A stretch of DNA of 64,000 nt from CAVPJC01 sp963705155 (lineage in GTDB: Bacteria > Chloroflexota > Anaerolineae > Anaerolineales > UBA4823): contig CAVPJC010000026.1 in assembly GCA_963705155.1 (NCBI GenBank), positions 1-64,000 of the forward strand. The letters run 5' to 3'. Of this stretch, positions 47,810-57,232 are shown piece by piece. The translations under genes were made by a program, and so were the position numbers. Each line of letters begins with the position of its first letter. The first letter of the stretch is position 1. The notes under the pieces were generated by a model that worked only from the letters and a program-made list of their open reading frames with translations, did not search any database and was not told where the DNA came from.

Positions 47810-48455
47810 ATGACCGCTCGTGTTGGGCAAAAAGCCCCCGATTTCACCGCCCCGGCTTACTACAAGGGCGGCTTTACCCCGTCAAACTGTCTGATTTTGC
47901 TGGCAAGTGGGTGCTGCTGTGCTTCTACCCGGGTGATTTCACCTTTGTCTGAGCGACGGAAGTGTCGGCGGTCGCCGACAAATATCCGGTGCTGCAGGAG
48001 TTGGGTGTCGAGGTGATTTCGGTCAGCGTGGACAGTCACTTTGTCCACAAGATGTGGAATGACCACGAGTTGAGTCAAGATGGTCAAGGGCGGCGTCCCC
48101 TTCCACATGGCCTCCGACCAGGCCGGGAATGTGGGGCGCGCCTACGGCGTCTGGGATGAAAACCAGGGCATCGAGCTGCGCGGGCGTTTCATCATCGACC
48201 CGGATGGCGTGATCCAGGCCATGGAAGTGCTGACGCCGCCGGTTGGGCGGCGCTTTGCCGAAGTCGGTCCGCCAGATCCAGGCATTCCAACACGTGCGCG
48301 CCTCGGGCGGCAAAGAAGCCACCCCTGCCGGTTGGGAGCCCGGCAAATTGACCCTCAAACCTGGCCCCGCCCTGGTGGGCAAGGTATGGGAGGTCTGGAA
48401 GCCAGACATGGAGTACAATCCGGGGTACAAGCAGGGGACAGTTGCGAAGTTGTAG
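47810..48455 (+). CDS. AhpC-type peroxiredoxin, candidate selenoprotein (TGA at 47950)
   Basis: From ATG 47810 (AAAAGGAGACG upstream): VGQKAPDFTAPAYYKGG, frame slip near 47876, VKLSDFAGKWVLLCFYPGDF, then TFV-TGA-ATEVSAVADKY. TGA replaces the invariant peroxidatic Cys of FTFVCxTE. The fold continues VISVSVDSHFVHKMWND, slips near 48078 to VPFHMASDQAGNVGRAYGVWDE and GRFIIDPDG, and slips near 48243 to IRQIQAFQHVRASGGKEATPAGWEPG. The usual resolving Cys (EVCPANW) is absent (EATPAGW), so it would be a 1-Sec enzyme, like selenoperoxiredoxins known in other anaerobes. A SECIS-like hairpin follows TGA. It is last in the redox operon. Confidence 0.82.
47950..47980 (+). promoter_or_regulatory. SECIS-like element after TGA in peroxiredoxin gene
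   Basis: Ten bases after TGA (47950-47952), TGTCGGC (47963-47969) pairs perfectly with GCCGACA (47974-47980) around loop GGTC. Spacing and the GGUC loop match the E. coli fdhF element that SelB binds (stem 11 bases after UGA, GGUC in the loop); the bulged U of fdhF is lacking. Confidence 0.65.
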
Positions 48456-48470
48456 TTGTCCCCTGCTTGT
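48427..48470 (+). repeat. 14-bp inverted repeat across the peroxiredoxin stop codon
   Basis: ACAAGCAGGGGACA (48427-48440) and its exact inverse (48457-48470), separated by 16 bases that contain the TAG stop. There is no T run, so it may be an mRNA-stabilising or rho-type 3' structure rather than a classical terminator. Confidence 0.7.
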
Positions 48471-48549
48471 TCGAGATCGTGTTAATGGTTCCAATCGCTC
48501 CGGAACCGGACACGGTGCGAACAAATTCAACACACCCCTAAAGTAAATA

Positions 48550-49647
48550 TCAGTCTCGAACCGGGCAATTGCCGTACTCTTCGATGACTTCCATGATGGT
48601 CGTCGTACCTTGTCTTTGAACACCCGCTCGGCTTCATCTGTATTTGCACCCCATGTGCCCATCTCTGTGAAACCAATCACCAGGGCGGTTCCCGGTGAGT
48701 TACTTTTTATCAGGTCAATCGTATAGCGTCTCGTTTAGTCCACCCCCGACCAGAAAATAGTTTCCGGGAAATTTACCCAGATGACTGCATCCTTACCCCA
48801 GGCTGCCCTGGCTTCGAGGATGGAAAAATTTCCTACAGGGGGTGGAGTAAACGCCTCAATGACATCGCAGCCAATCTCGGAGACAATCTCTTTGAAGTAG
48901 CTCAAATTCAATGCGTGCGCATGGTATGCGCAGATTTTACCTTTCGATTTCAGGATGGGCAACCATTTCTGGTACAGGGGCAGATCGTATTTCCGGATTT
49001 TATCCGGTCCCCAGGTGCCATCCAGATCGCCGAGAGCAACGAATTCGGCAGGTGAATCCAGGATGAGCTCCAGTCGTTTTTCCTGCGGGATACAACTGCC
49101 TCCATCAAGCGGTCAAATTGGCCCGGGTGATCGTGCTGATCTTGTATCCAGCGAAGCAGCCCGCTGGCGCCCCCATAGAGATAGCGAGTCGCTCCATAAG
49201 GCGGCTGAAGCGCAGTATCCCTGACAATGCCGTCCGTTCCCACGTCACGACAGGCATCATCATAAATGCTCTTATCCATATGGAATATCGTATCTTCGAT
49301 CATATAGATCGCCGCATCGTAATTTTCGACACCCTTAATCAAACCTTCGATGTCTAAATCCATCCCATCATCCTTGATTCGGCCGGTATGGACCTTGCTG
49401 CGGGTGACCAAATCTCCCCTTGGGGTATGAACAATCTTAATGGCGATGTCGCCTTCGTTCTTCGTCTCGATTGATAGGTTAGGGGTCTCTTCCAAGATGG
49501 TCTCTCGCCTTAAGCACAACCCCATCCCCCGGTTCCTCATCATCCTTTCGAAACTCCCTCTTGGAATTAGATTATCGTACGGGGCAAAAGGCACTGGTCG
49601 GGCATTTCGTGGTGGAGGACCGCATTGATTCGGGATCGAAAATCCAT
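48550..49647 (-). pseudogene. Uroporphyrinogen-decarboxylase-like protein, degraded
   Basis: Joined frames give MDFRSRINAVLHHEMPDQ, VPFAPYDNLIPRG, then MGLCLRRETILEETPNLSIE, VHTPRGDLVTRSKVH, KGKICAYHAHALNLSYF, GCDVIEAFTPPPVGNFS and WVNFPETIFWSGVD. After that comes an in-frame TAA (minus strand, about 48737) before TRRYTIDLIK and GFTEMGTWG. The UroD-type TIM barrel is shared by corrinoid methyltransferases (MtaA-like), so a methyl-transfer role is as likely as heme synthesis. Several frame slips and a TAA in place of a sense codon suggest real decay. Confidence 0.6.
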
Positions 49648-49689
49648 GGCAAACGCTCTTAATTCCTGAATCTGAAAATTCGGCGCATC

Positions 49690-50087
49690 TTACTGATCGT
49701 CTATGACGGTAGGAAACAGATCTTTTGAGGAGCAAATCCTCGCTTATACACCATGATGGTGCGTCGAAAAGAGATGACAACCTTGCCATGTTGGTTAATC
49801 CGACGCGTATTCACCTCGATAATGCCGGCATAGGGTTTGACTTTGACTCCCGCTTGCTCAGTATCTCGCTCTCAGCGTAAATCGTATCGCCGGCAACCAC
49901 CGGTTTATGTAAACGAACCTCGTCCCATCCCAAATTTGCCACTGCGTTTTGGCTGATGTCGTTGACGCTCAAGCCAGTTTCGATGGAGAGAGTAAGCGTA
50001 CTGTCCACCAGACACTGTCCGATGATCTTCTCGCTGGAGGAATAGCCCGGCGGTGCGGCAGTTAACATTTTCGTGGTGAGTGTCTGA
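49690..50087 (-). pseudogene. MaoC-like hydratase fragment
   Basis: Readable pieces are IGQCLVDSTLTLSIETGLS, VNDISQNAVANLGWDEVRL, PVVAGDTIYAESEILSKRES, then in other frames VNTRRINQHGKVVISFRRTI and DLFPTVIDDQ before TAA at 49692-49690. This is the hot-dog fold of mesaconyl-CoA/enoyl-CoA hydratase-like proteins, but roughly the first 60 residues are missing where it meets the beta-lactamase-like gene. It ends 43 bases before the UroD-like gene. Confidence 0.55.
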
Positions 50088-51280
50088 TCAGGGCATGGCT
50101 TTGGCAAACTGGCATAAGGTCTCTGCCCACTGCTCATGTTCGCCCGGCAGGCCATATTTTTCCCCATGCCGAACAATGATCAGATTTCTGGCAGAGGAAA
50201 TGTAGATGAATTGACCAAAATCACCCGCAGCAAAGAAATCATGGCTGTCCGGGTTGCAGTTCTCGCCCCACCACATGTAACCGTAGTAGAGCGGGCGTCC
50301 CTGGATCAAGCCGTTGTCTTGAGTGGATTGCGACACCCATTCGGATGGCACAACTTGCACCCCATTCCAGCTGCCGCCGTTCGGGTACAGACGCCCGAGC
50401 CTGGCAAAATCGATGGCGCAAGCGTTAATCCCGGTTGCCATTTTCTCAATCCGCTTGCGTCGCTGTCCAGACTCCACGAGCCATCAAATTCCATGCCAAG
50501 AGGTGTCCAGATTTTTTCCTGCAGGTAGGTTGTCACAGGTTTGCCGGTTGCCCGTTCAAGGATCATTCCAAGCAAAATGGGGTTGTAGTCGTTGTATACA
50601 AACGTTTTCCCCGGCGGCTCCACGACTTCTGTTTCGGTGAGAGCCAGGTGGCGCAGGTAATCAAACGCGTAGGTCAGGCTGCCGTCTCCCGTGCTAAAAG
50701 GCGCGTCATCAACGAACCGCAGACCCGAAGCCATCATCAAGAGGTGGCGGATCTGAATATCCTTGAAGCGCGGGTCGCGCTCTGCCAATTCAGGGATGTA
50801 ATCGGTGATACTATCCTGTGCGCTTTTTATATATCCATCTTCAATGGCGATCCCGGTCAATGCCGATGTGAACGACTTTGCAACCGACAAGGAGGTCACC
50901 AGTGAATCCGCCGGTAATTCATGAAGTAGCGTTCATAGAGGACGGCGTCATTTTGTATGACCAAAAACGCCTGGGTGCCTAAGTCTTCAAGCCAGGCATC
51001 CGGGTTCTGAACGCCGGGAATGGATTGAAACGTTTCCTGAACCAGCGTTTATTTTGATTTATCCGCCTGAAAGGAAAATGGATCGGGACTGGCAGCCAGT
51101 TTTCGTTCAGGGAAAAAGCGATAGTCATAGACGGTGACAAAATCTTTAAACATCCCGCGGTACATATATTCTGGCGAATACCGCAGGCTGAGAAAGACAG
51201 CCATGATAACTGACAGGCCAAGCACAAACAGGACAGCCCCCAGAACAAGACGAAGAGCAAGCTTAAGATTTTATTTTCAT
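50088..51280 (-). pseudogene. Class-C beta-lactamase-like serine hydrolase, degraded
   Basis: ATG 51280 follows AGGAGAC. Frames then give a membrane helix (VLGAVLFVLGLSVIMAVFL), YRGMFKDFVTVYDYRFFPE, an in-frame TAA after ADKSK, DAWLEDLGTQAFLVIQND, then the catalytic Ser-x-x-Lys in TSLSVAKSF, HLLMMASGL, the Tyr motif VYNDYNPILLG, and FARLGRLYPNGGSW with GDFGQFIYI near the end. Breaks occur near 51268, 50905 and 50440. It is an exported beta-lactamase/esterase-like hydrolase; relatives are often peptidases or esterases, so antibiotic resistance should not be inferred. Confidence 0.65.
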
Positions 51281-51733
51281 GTCCGGTCTCCTGAGTATCG
51301 GATCATCCACCCCGTTTTCTGATACGAATATGAGAATAATAGCTTCGAAATAGCGTTAAATCAATAAGCAATATCTCACCATTCGACAAAAGATCGGAAA
51401 AGGACTTAGAAAATGTGAATTTTTATGCTGCATTTTTGATGATGTTAGGACGATACAACAAGCTGCAGAACCCGTTAAAGCTTTCGTAGAAGCGCAATAG
51501 CTCAACTCAAGTGGCTGCATTATTCGGTCTGTTCGTTCTGCTCAATCAGAACATGAGCCTGTACAGCGAAGTAGTCCGTGATGTCAGACCGCAGATGGCG
51601 CTTTTGCCTTTATGACTTTTGGAAATGTCCGACCTTTTGACTGAAACTCAGAAAAATCTTGATGCCGCCAAAGGGTTCTATTGTATATCTTAAGCATCTG
51701 CTTCAACGCCTGAAGCCACGGGAAGGGAGCATT
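51281..51733. other. Intergenic stretch before the CHAT gene
   Basis: AT-richer than its surroundings (51300-51500) and without a supportable gene. It separates the divergent beta-lactamase-like gene from the CHAT gene and should contain promoters for both, but I see no clear -35/-10 pair. Confidence 0.4.
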
Positions 51734-54700
51734 ATGGCGTCTGATCATTAACCTGCACAGTGAAAACCAACATCTGGTTGCCCGCATTGAGGGGAAAGCG
51801 AATGAAACGCGCACGCTTTTGACGCATTTGCCGCCCATCGAGCGCCTGCAAGCCGACCCGTTCACGCAGGGTAAAGCATTGACCTAGCGCTGGCGGAGAA
51901 ACCCCTTTGCTGGATCGTCTGCAATCAGACGCTGATAATTTGCTCCTCCTGAGGTGCGACGATACCGCCAATTTGTTGGCATGGGAATTTGCTACCTGCT
52001 CAGATGGGCAGTTTCTTTGCATCAAGGCGGGGATGCTGCGCACGGTGGAGCACGATGCGCCGCCTGCGAGCGGCAGCGGCGCATTGAACTTTGTCGCCCT
52101 GGCCGCTGACCCGTTGGTGGATGAAAACGGCCAACCGCGCCAAGGCTATCGCCTCGACCTCGATAATGAGATGAAAGCCATCCGCGCCACGTTGGTAAAC
52201 TGCGGCAGGAGTATCGAAGCGAAGCGCATTCCACCGACGGGTAGCATTGAATAAGGCCCTGCTAAAAGGACCGGCTGTGCTGCACCTCACCTGCCACGGG
52301 GATATTGTCAATACCCAGACAGGACAACTGGCGGTGCTTGCAGTGGAAAGACGATGAAGCCTTGACCCGCTGACCGGCGCCGACCTTTTGAGCATGCCGC
52401 CACGGGGTGTGCTGCGGCTGGTGCTGCTCAGCGCCTGCATGACCGCCACAGGTACGCAGGCCAACCTGGCGCGGCTCTGTTTTTAGCCGCATGCCGGCCA
52501 GATTGGCATGCAAAACCCCTTTCCGATCTGTTGAGCGACGAGCTCGCCGTTGCATTGTACGATAGTTTGTTGGCGGGACTGGGCATTGGCGAAGCCTTGC
52601 GCCAGGCACGCCAGACCTGGCGCGGCACCCCCTCCAGCGTGGGGCTGCCCGCAGGCTACGTGGCCAGGAACGGGTGGCGCGATGCATTGCCGCTTGTCGA
52701 TGGCATCGCCTGGTGGGCAGTCTCGCCAAACCTGGGGTCGCCTCTCTGGGTGGCGAAATCCAACCGCCGCGGCCGCTGCTTGGACGCAATCTCGAATTAA
52801 CCAACTCGCCAGATTGTACGCCAACGGACAAAAAAGTAGTCACGATCGTGGGGACGGGCGGCATGGGCAAAACCGCCCTAGCGGCGGCTTTTGCCGAACG
52901 CTTTGCCTGGTTGTGGCCCCGGGCGTGCGCGCCTTTTTCATTCGCCAACGAAGTGAATAGCGCCAGTTTTATCAGCGCGCTGAATGCGCGGCCTGTACGG
53001 TGAGGAGATGGCGCAAAGGTTGGCCGGATTTCCTGAAATGGAACAGCGCGCCGCCGTCCTGGAAGCCGGGCGCGAGTTGGGACGGCTTATGGCTGTTCGA
53101 CAACTACGAAAGCGTGCTGCAGGGACTGCAGGAGAATGACGTCGAGGCCGGACGCATCCACCGCCTGATTGCCGATCTGGCCAACGGCGGGGCCAACCTG
53201 CTGCTGACCAGCCACGAACAACCGGCTGGCTTGCGCAACGAACGGCTCTTCCCCGAAAGCGCCCACCTGGCCGGGTTGAACGAAGCCGCAGGCGTGGAGC
53301 TCTTCTTCCAGCACAGCGTCAGGGCCAAGGCAGAAGCCAGACGAACACCGGGGGTTTGCCCATGAGATCCACGCGCCGCCGGTGGACACCCGCTGGCAAT
53401 TGCGCTGCTGGCAGGCGAGTATGATGTCAGCCGCGTGCCGCCAACAGACTTTTTGCAGAACTGGCCGGAACGAGCTCGCCGCACGCCAGCGCGCCGGCCT
53501 GGCGGGCCATCACATCACCTTCACCACCGCCTTCGAGCGCAGTTACGCCCACCTCTCCCCCGGCCTGCAGCGTGCGCTGGCGGCGTTGAGCATCCTGTTC
53601 TTCCCGTTTTTTGCACAGGGGTTTGCGGTTGTGACCGGCGCGCTGCCTGTCGACGATGAGGCATTATCTCCCATCCACCAGATCCTGGACGAGCTGGCGC
53701 GGCGCAGTTTGCTGGAAGTGGAGGGTACATTTTCAGACGGCTCCCCCGCCACCTACCGCTTCCAGCCCGCGCTGCGGCAGGAAGCGGCGCGGCGGGTGGA
53801 AGCCGCGCAAACAGAAGAACCAGCAAAAGGGCTACGCCGCTTATGGGGTGTGGCTGGCCAACGCGGCTATGGCGATATTTACAGCGACCTGGGTTTGAAC
53901 CGGTGGTGCGCCTCTCCATGGACGCGCTGAAAAAGCGGCCGATTCGCCTTGCAGGGCGTGGAAAGGCTATGGCATATGCCGCGCGGCTGGCGTGGTTGAA
54001 GAACGCCTGGGGGAAACCCAGCTCCGCCTTCGATCTGCTGAATGCTGCGCGTTTCCGGTTCTCTCTGACCCGACCCCGCCGCCGAACCCGAAAGTGCAAG
54101 AAGTACAAAGTTCCATCCGTTACGAGCTGGCAGGTATTTACATCACCCACGGCGACCTCGAGCGCGCCCTGCGGCTGTATCAGGAAAGCCTGCAACTAAA
54201 GGAGCAACTCGGCGATAAAAAGGGCAAGGCCGCCTCGCTCATCAAATGGCGCAGGTCTACCTGACCCGCGGCGACCTCGAGCGCGCCCTGCGGCTGTATC
54301 AGGAAAGCCTGCAACTAAAGGAGCAACTCGGCGATAAACAGGGCAAAGCCGCCTCGCTGCATGCGATGGCGCAGGTCTACCTGACCCGCGGCGACCTGGA
54401 GCGCGCCCTGGGGCTGTATCAAGAAAGCCTGCAACTCTGGAGCAACTCGGCGATAAAAAAGGGCAAAGCCGCCTCGCTGCATCAAATGGCGCAGGTCTAC
54501 CTGACCCACGGCGACCTCGATCGCGCCCTGCGGCTGTACGAAGAGAGCCTGCAACTAAAGGAGCAACTCGGCGATAAACAGGGCAAGGCCGCCTCGCTCA
54601 TCAAATGGCGCAGGTCTACCTGACCCGCGGCGACCTCGATCGCGCCCTGCGGCTGTATCAGGAAAGCCTGCAACTCGATGAGCAAATCGGCGATCAACAG

Positions 54701-56493
54701 GGCAAGGCCGCCTCGCTGCATCGATGGCGCAGGTCTACCTGACCCGCGGCGACCTCGAGCGCGCCCTGCGGCTGTATCAAGAAAGCCTGCAACTGAAGGA
54801 GCAACTCGGCGACCAACAGGGCAAAGCCGCCTCGCTGCATACGATGGCGCAGGTCTACCTGACCCGCGGCGACCTCGAGCGCGCCCTGGGGCTGTACGAG
54901 GAGAGCCTGCAACTCTAAGAGCAAATCGGCGACCACAAGGGCAAGGCGGCGTCGCTGCACAAATGGCGCAGGTGTACCTGACGCGCGGCGACCTCGATCG
55001 CGCGCTGCGGCTGTACGAGGAGAGCCTGCAACTAAAGAGCAAATCGGCGACCTCCAGGGCAAGGCCGCGTCGCTCTCCAAATGGCGCAGGTGTACCTGAC
55101 GCGCGGCGACCTCGATCGCGCGCTGCGGCTGTACGAGGAGAGCCTGCGAACTTCTAGAGCAAATCGGCGACAAACAGGGCAAGGCCGCCTCGCTGCATCC
55201 AAATGGCGCAGGTCTACCTGACGCGCGGCGACCTCGAGCGCGCCCTGGGGCTGTACAAGGAGAGCCTGCAACTCGTAGAGCAACTCGGCGATAAAAAGGG
55301 CAAGGCCGCATCGCTCTCAAGATGGCTCAGGTCTACCTGACCGCGCGGCGACCTGGAGCGCGCCCTGGGACTCTACCAGGAGAGCCTGCGAGCTGGACGA
55401 GCAACTCGGCGATAAACAGGGCAAAGACGCATGCTGGAGGCATGGCGAGTATGTTCATGGCAGGTGGAAGTTGGGATGAAGCCGAGAAGTAAATTGGTGG
55501 AATCTCTGGATCGCTTGTCAATCGAATCGGCGTCAGCCGCCTGCTATTTGGGTTGGTTAAACTCGGTCAGGTGGCGCAGGCCACGGCGACCGGGAGACCG
55601 CCCTGGCGCGTTACCGTGAAGGCCTGGCGATTTTTGAGCGCATGCGCATGCCGAAGCCAACCAGGCGCGGGAGATGATCGCACGTCTTGAAGGCAGCGAG
55701 CCCGCAAACCAACGACCCGCTGACCACGGCCCATCGCGCAGGCGCACGCCGCCGCCGGAGCCGGGGACATTCCCGCCGCCATCCAACACCAGGAACAGGC
55801 AGTGCAAATTGCAGGGCGGCCGGGCAGGAACGGGATGCACTGGTCAGGTTGAGCGTCATGCTTTATAACCTGGCAGGCTATTACAGCAATGCAGATCGCC
55901 ATGCTGATGCGGTAAATGTACTGCAAGAAGTGGTCGGGCTGGACGAACAGACCGGGCATCCGGATCTGGAAGTCTGACCGCCAAACCCTGGAGGCTCTGC
56001 GCGCAGATTGGCTGAGCTGTGGCCGGATCGCCAGCCATCTTGAAAATCTTCAGTCCGGATCTCGACCGTTTCGCTAGGCTTCAAAACCCGAGGCCGAAGC
56101 CCAACTGCAGGCTGCGCTGTCCCAGCGGTGCCCGAGCAACGCGCCCGGTCAGAAGCCGAGATGCACGAGGCGCTTGAAGAATTCCAGCGCATGACCCCTG
56201 CCGAGCGCCGCCGCGGCGATGGACGCCGCCCAACGCGCCCAATACGAGGACGCCGCCAACCAGGCCACGGACGCCGCCTGGCGTATTTTCGCAAACATGC
56301 GCCCCAAAGCGATGTGGTTAACTCGCTTCAACAAACCGCCGCAAAAGCGGCTGAGGGCGAACAAACCGGTTCTCCGTGGCTGGAGGTGGCTGCGCTGTGT
56401 CTCTCGCTCGCCGCCTGGTCAAGGGGGAGCCGTCTCGCCTGTGCCGGTCCGTTACGCCGCCACATTGCAGCGGTGCAGCGGGAGATGAAATAA
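51734..56493 (+). CDS. CHAT protease - NB-ARC ATPase - TPR protein (many frameshifts)
   Basis: ATG 51734 (GGAAGGGAG upstream). Reconstructed order: CHAT caspase-like domain (RLIINLHSENQHLVAR..., LHLTCHG with catalytic His near 52290, VLLSACMTATG with catalytic Cys near 52430); NB-ARC NTPase with Walker A VGTGGMGKTALA (about 52850), Walker B WLFDNYE (about 53095) and sensor LLLTSHEQP; a winged-helix-like part (FTTAFERSYAHLSPGLQRAL); then at least eleven TPRs (54129-55440) and a further helical tail with LYNLAGYYSNADRHADAVNVL. Roughly 1,580 codons. This is a STAND architecture, where ligand binding by the repeats triggers oligomerisation and the protease. At least fifteen frame slips and an early TAG leave open decay versus poor reads in repeats. 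Confidence 0.72.
54129..55440 (+). repeat. Tandem array of about eleven 40-codon TPR units
   Basis: Units start at about 54129, 54248, 54368, 54488, 54607, 54726, 54846, 54965, 55083, 55205 and 55324. Each encodes MAQVYLTRGDLERALRLYQE followed by SLQLKEQLGDKQGKAASLH, nearly identical at the DNA level. Spacings range over 118-122 bases around the ideal 120. The homogeneity implies recent expansion or gene conversion. Confidence 0.88.
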
Positions 56494-56517
56494 CCAATTG
56501 TTGCATCAGGATAACTC

Positions 56518-56714
56518 ATGGAAGATACTATCACACTCACCTGCCCGCGCTGTAAACATATTTGGGAAAAGTGTCTGAAGACCCTGGAGAAATAATCCAG
56601 GATGTCTATCGCAATGTAAATGAGGCAAGCAAACCTGACGCCAAGGTTATTACTATCAGCGATCATTGCCGGGTGTGCGGCACTTACGTGATTGCCGCCG
56701 TGGAGGAGGATTAG
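56518..56714 (+). CDS. Small zinc-ribbon protein (frameshifted)
   Basis: ATG 56518 encodes EDTITLTCPRCKHIW and, after one slip near 56570, VSEDPGEIIQDVYRNVNEAS and ISDHCRVCGTYVIAAVEED. Two CxxC pairs about 40 residues apart form a probable zinc ribbon in a 65-residue protein. It starts 24 bases after the CHAT gene and ends 2 bases before the next gene, so it is probably part of the same system, perhaps as adaptor or protease target. Confidence 0.55.
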
Positions 56715-56716
56715 CC

Positions 56717-57160
56717 ATGCCAGAGTCCTTTCCATCCGTGAGGAAACCGCAGAAGAGAAAAAAGTTCCGCGAGTGGTTCGGAACGCAGGCGCAGTAATCG
56801 CAGGAAAGATCTTAATGAAGACACCTAGCTGTTAATCGGGCTGATCACCGGCTTGCTGGGCGCTCTCTTTGCCGTGCTGACCGTTTCCGCAGAAACCTTG
56901 CCTGCCTATCTTTCCTCGCCGCTGGTCAAAGCCTGCGGCGTGGCGGCGGTGACGCTGTGGCTGGTATCAATGCTGGCGGGGATGGATGACGTCCTGCCGC
57001 GCAGGAGGCAAGTCACCGAGACCAACCCAGACGAAGCAGGCCCACACTTATGCGCAAATACCGGGATGCGCAAATCTATTTGGCTGACGGTCTCCGTCGG
57101 CGCTTTGGGCTGGCGATCCTTGCATTGGGGATTTCCTGTGACGCCCTGCTGGCGGTGTGA
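56717..57160 (+). CDS. Small membrane protein of the CHAT locus (frameshifted)
   Basis: ATG 56717 begins MPESFPSV; joining frames (slips near 56742, 56832 and 57047) gives EETAEEKKVPRVVRNAGAVI, two membrane helices (LLIGLITGLLGALFAVLTV and VKACGVAAVTLWLVSMLAGM), a charged loop, RKYRDAQIYLADGLRRRFG and a last helix LAILALGISCDALLAV, ending at TGA 57158. It is about 145 residues. Its place in the operon makes it a possible membrane effector or anchor acted on by the CHAT protease; this is inference only. Confidence 0.45.
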
Positions 57161-57176
57161 AACGCTCTCAAGCTGT

Positions 57177-57205
57177 TTTGAGAATTTACAAATCTGGTTT
57201 ATAAT
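57177..57205 (+). promoter_or_regulatory. Possible promoter of the AAA ATPase gene
   Basis: TATAAT at 57200-57205 with TTTGAG 17 bases upstream (57177-57182), 28 bases before ATG 57233. Confidence 0.45.
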
Positions 57206-57232
57206 AATCGTAATTAGCATTTTTCGGAGAGG

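Noticed and set aside
53521..54195. A 224-codon minus-strand frame in the NB-ARC/TPR gene
   Set aside because: Pro/Arg-rich shadow; the plus strand carries NB-ARC and TPR motifs.
54129..55440. Regular repeats that might be read as a CRISPR array
   Set aside because: The full 120-base unit is repeated with no unique spacers and it encodes TPR motifs.
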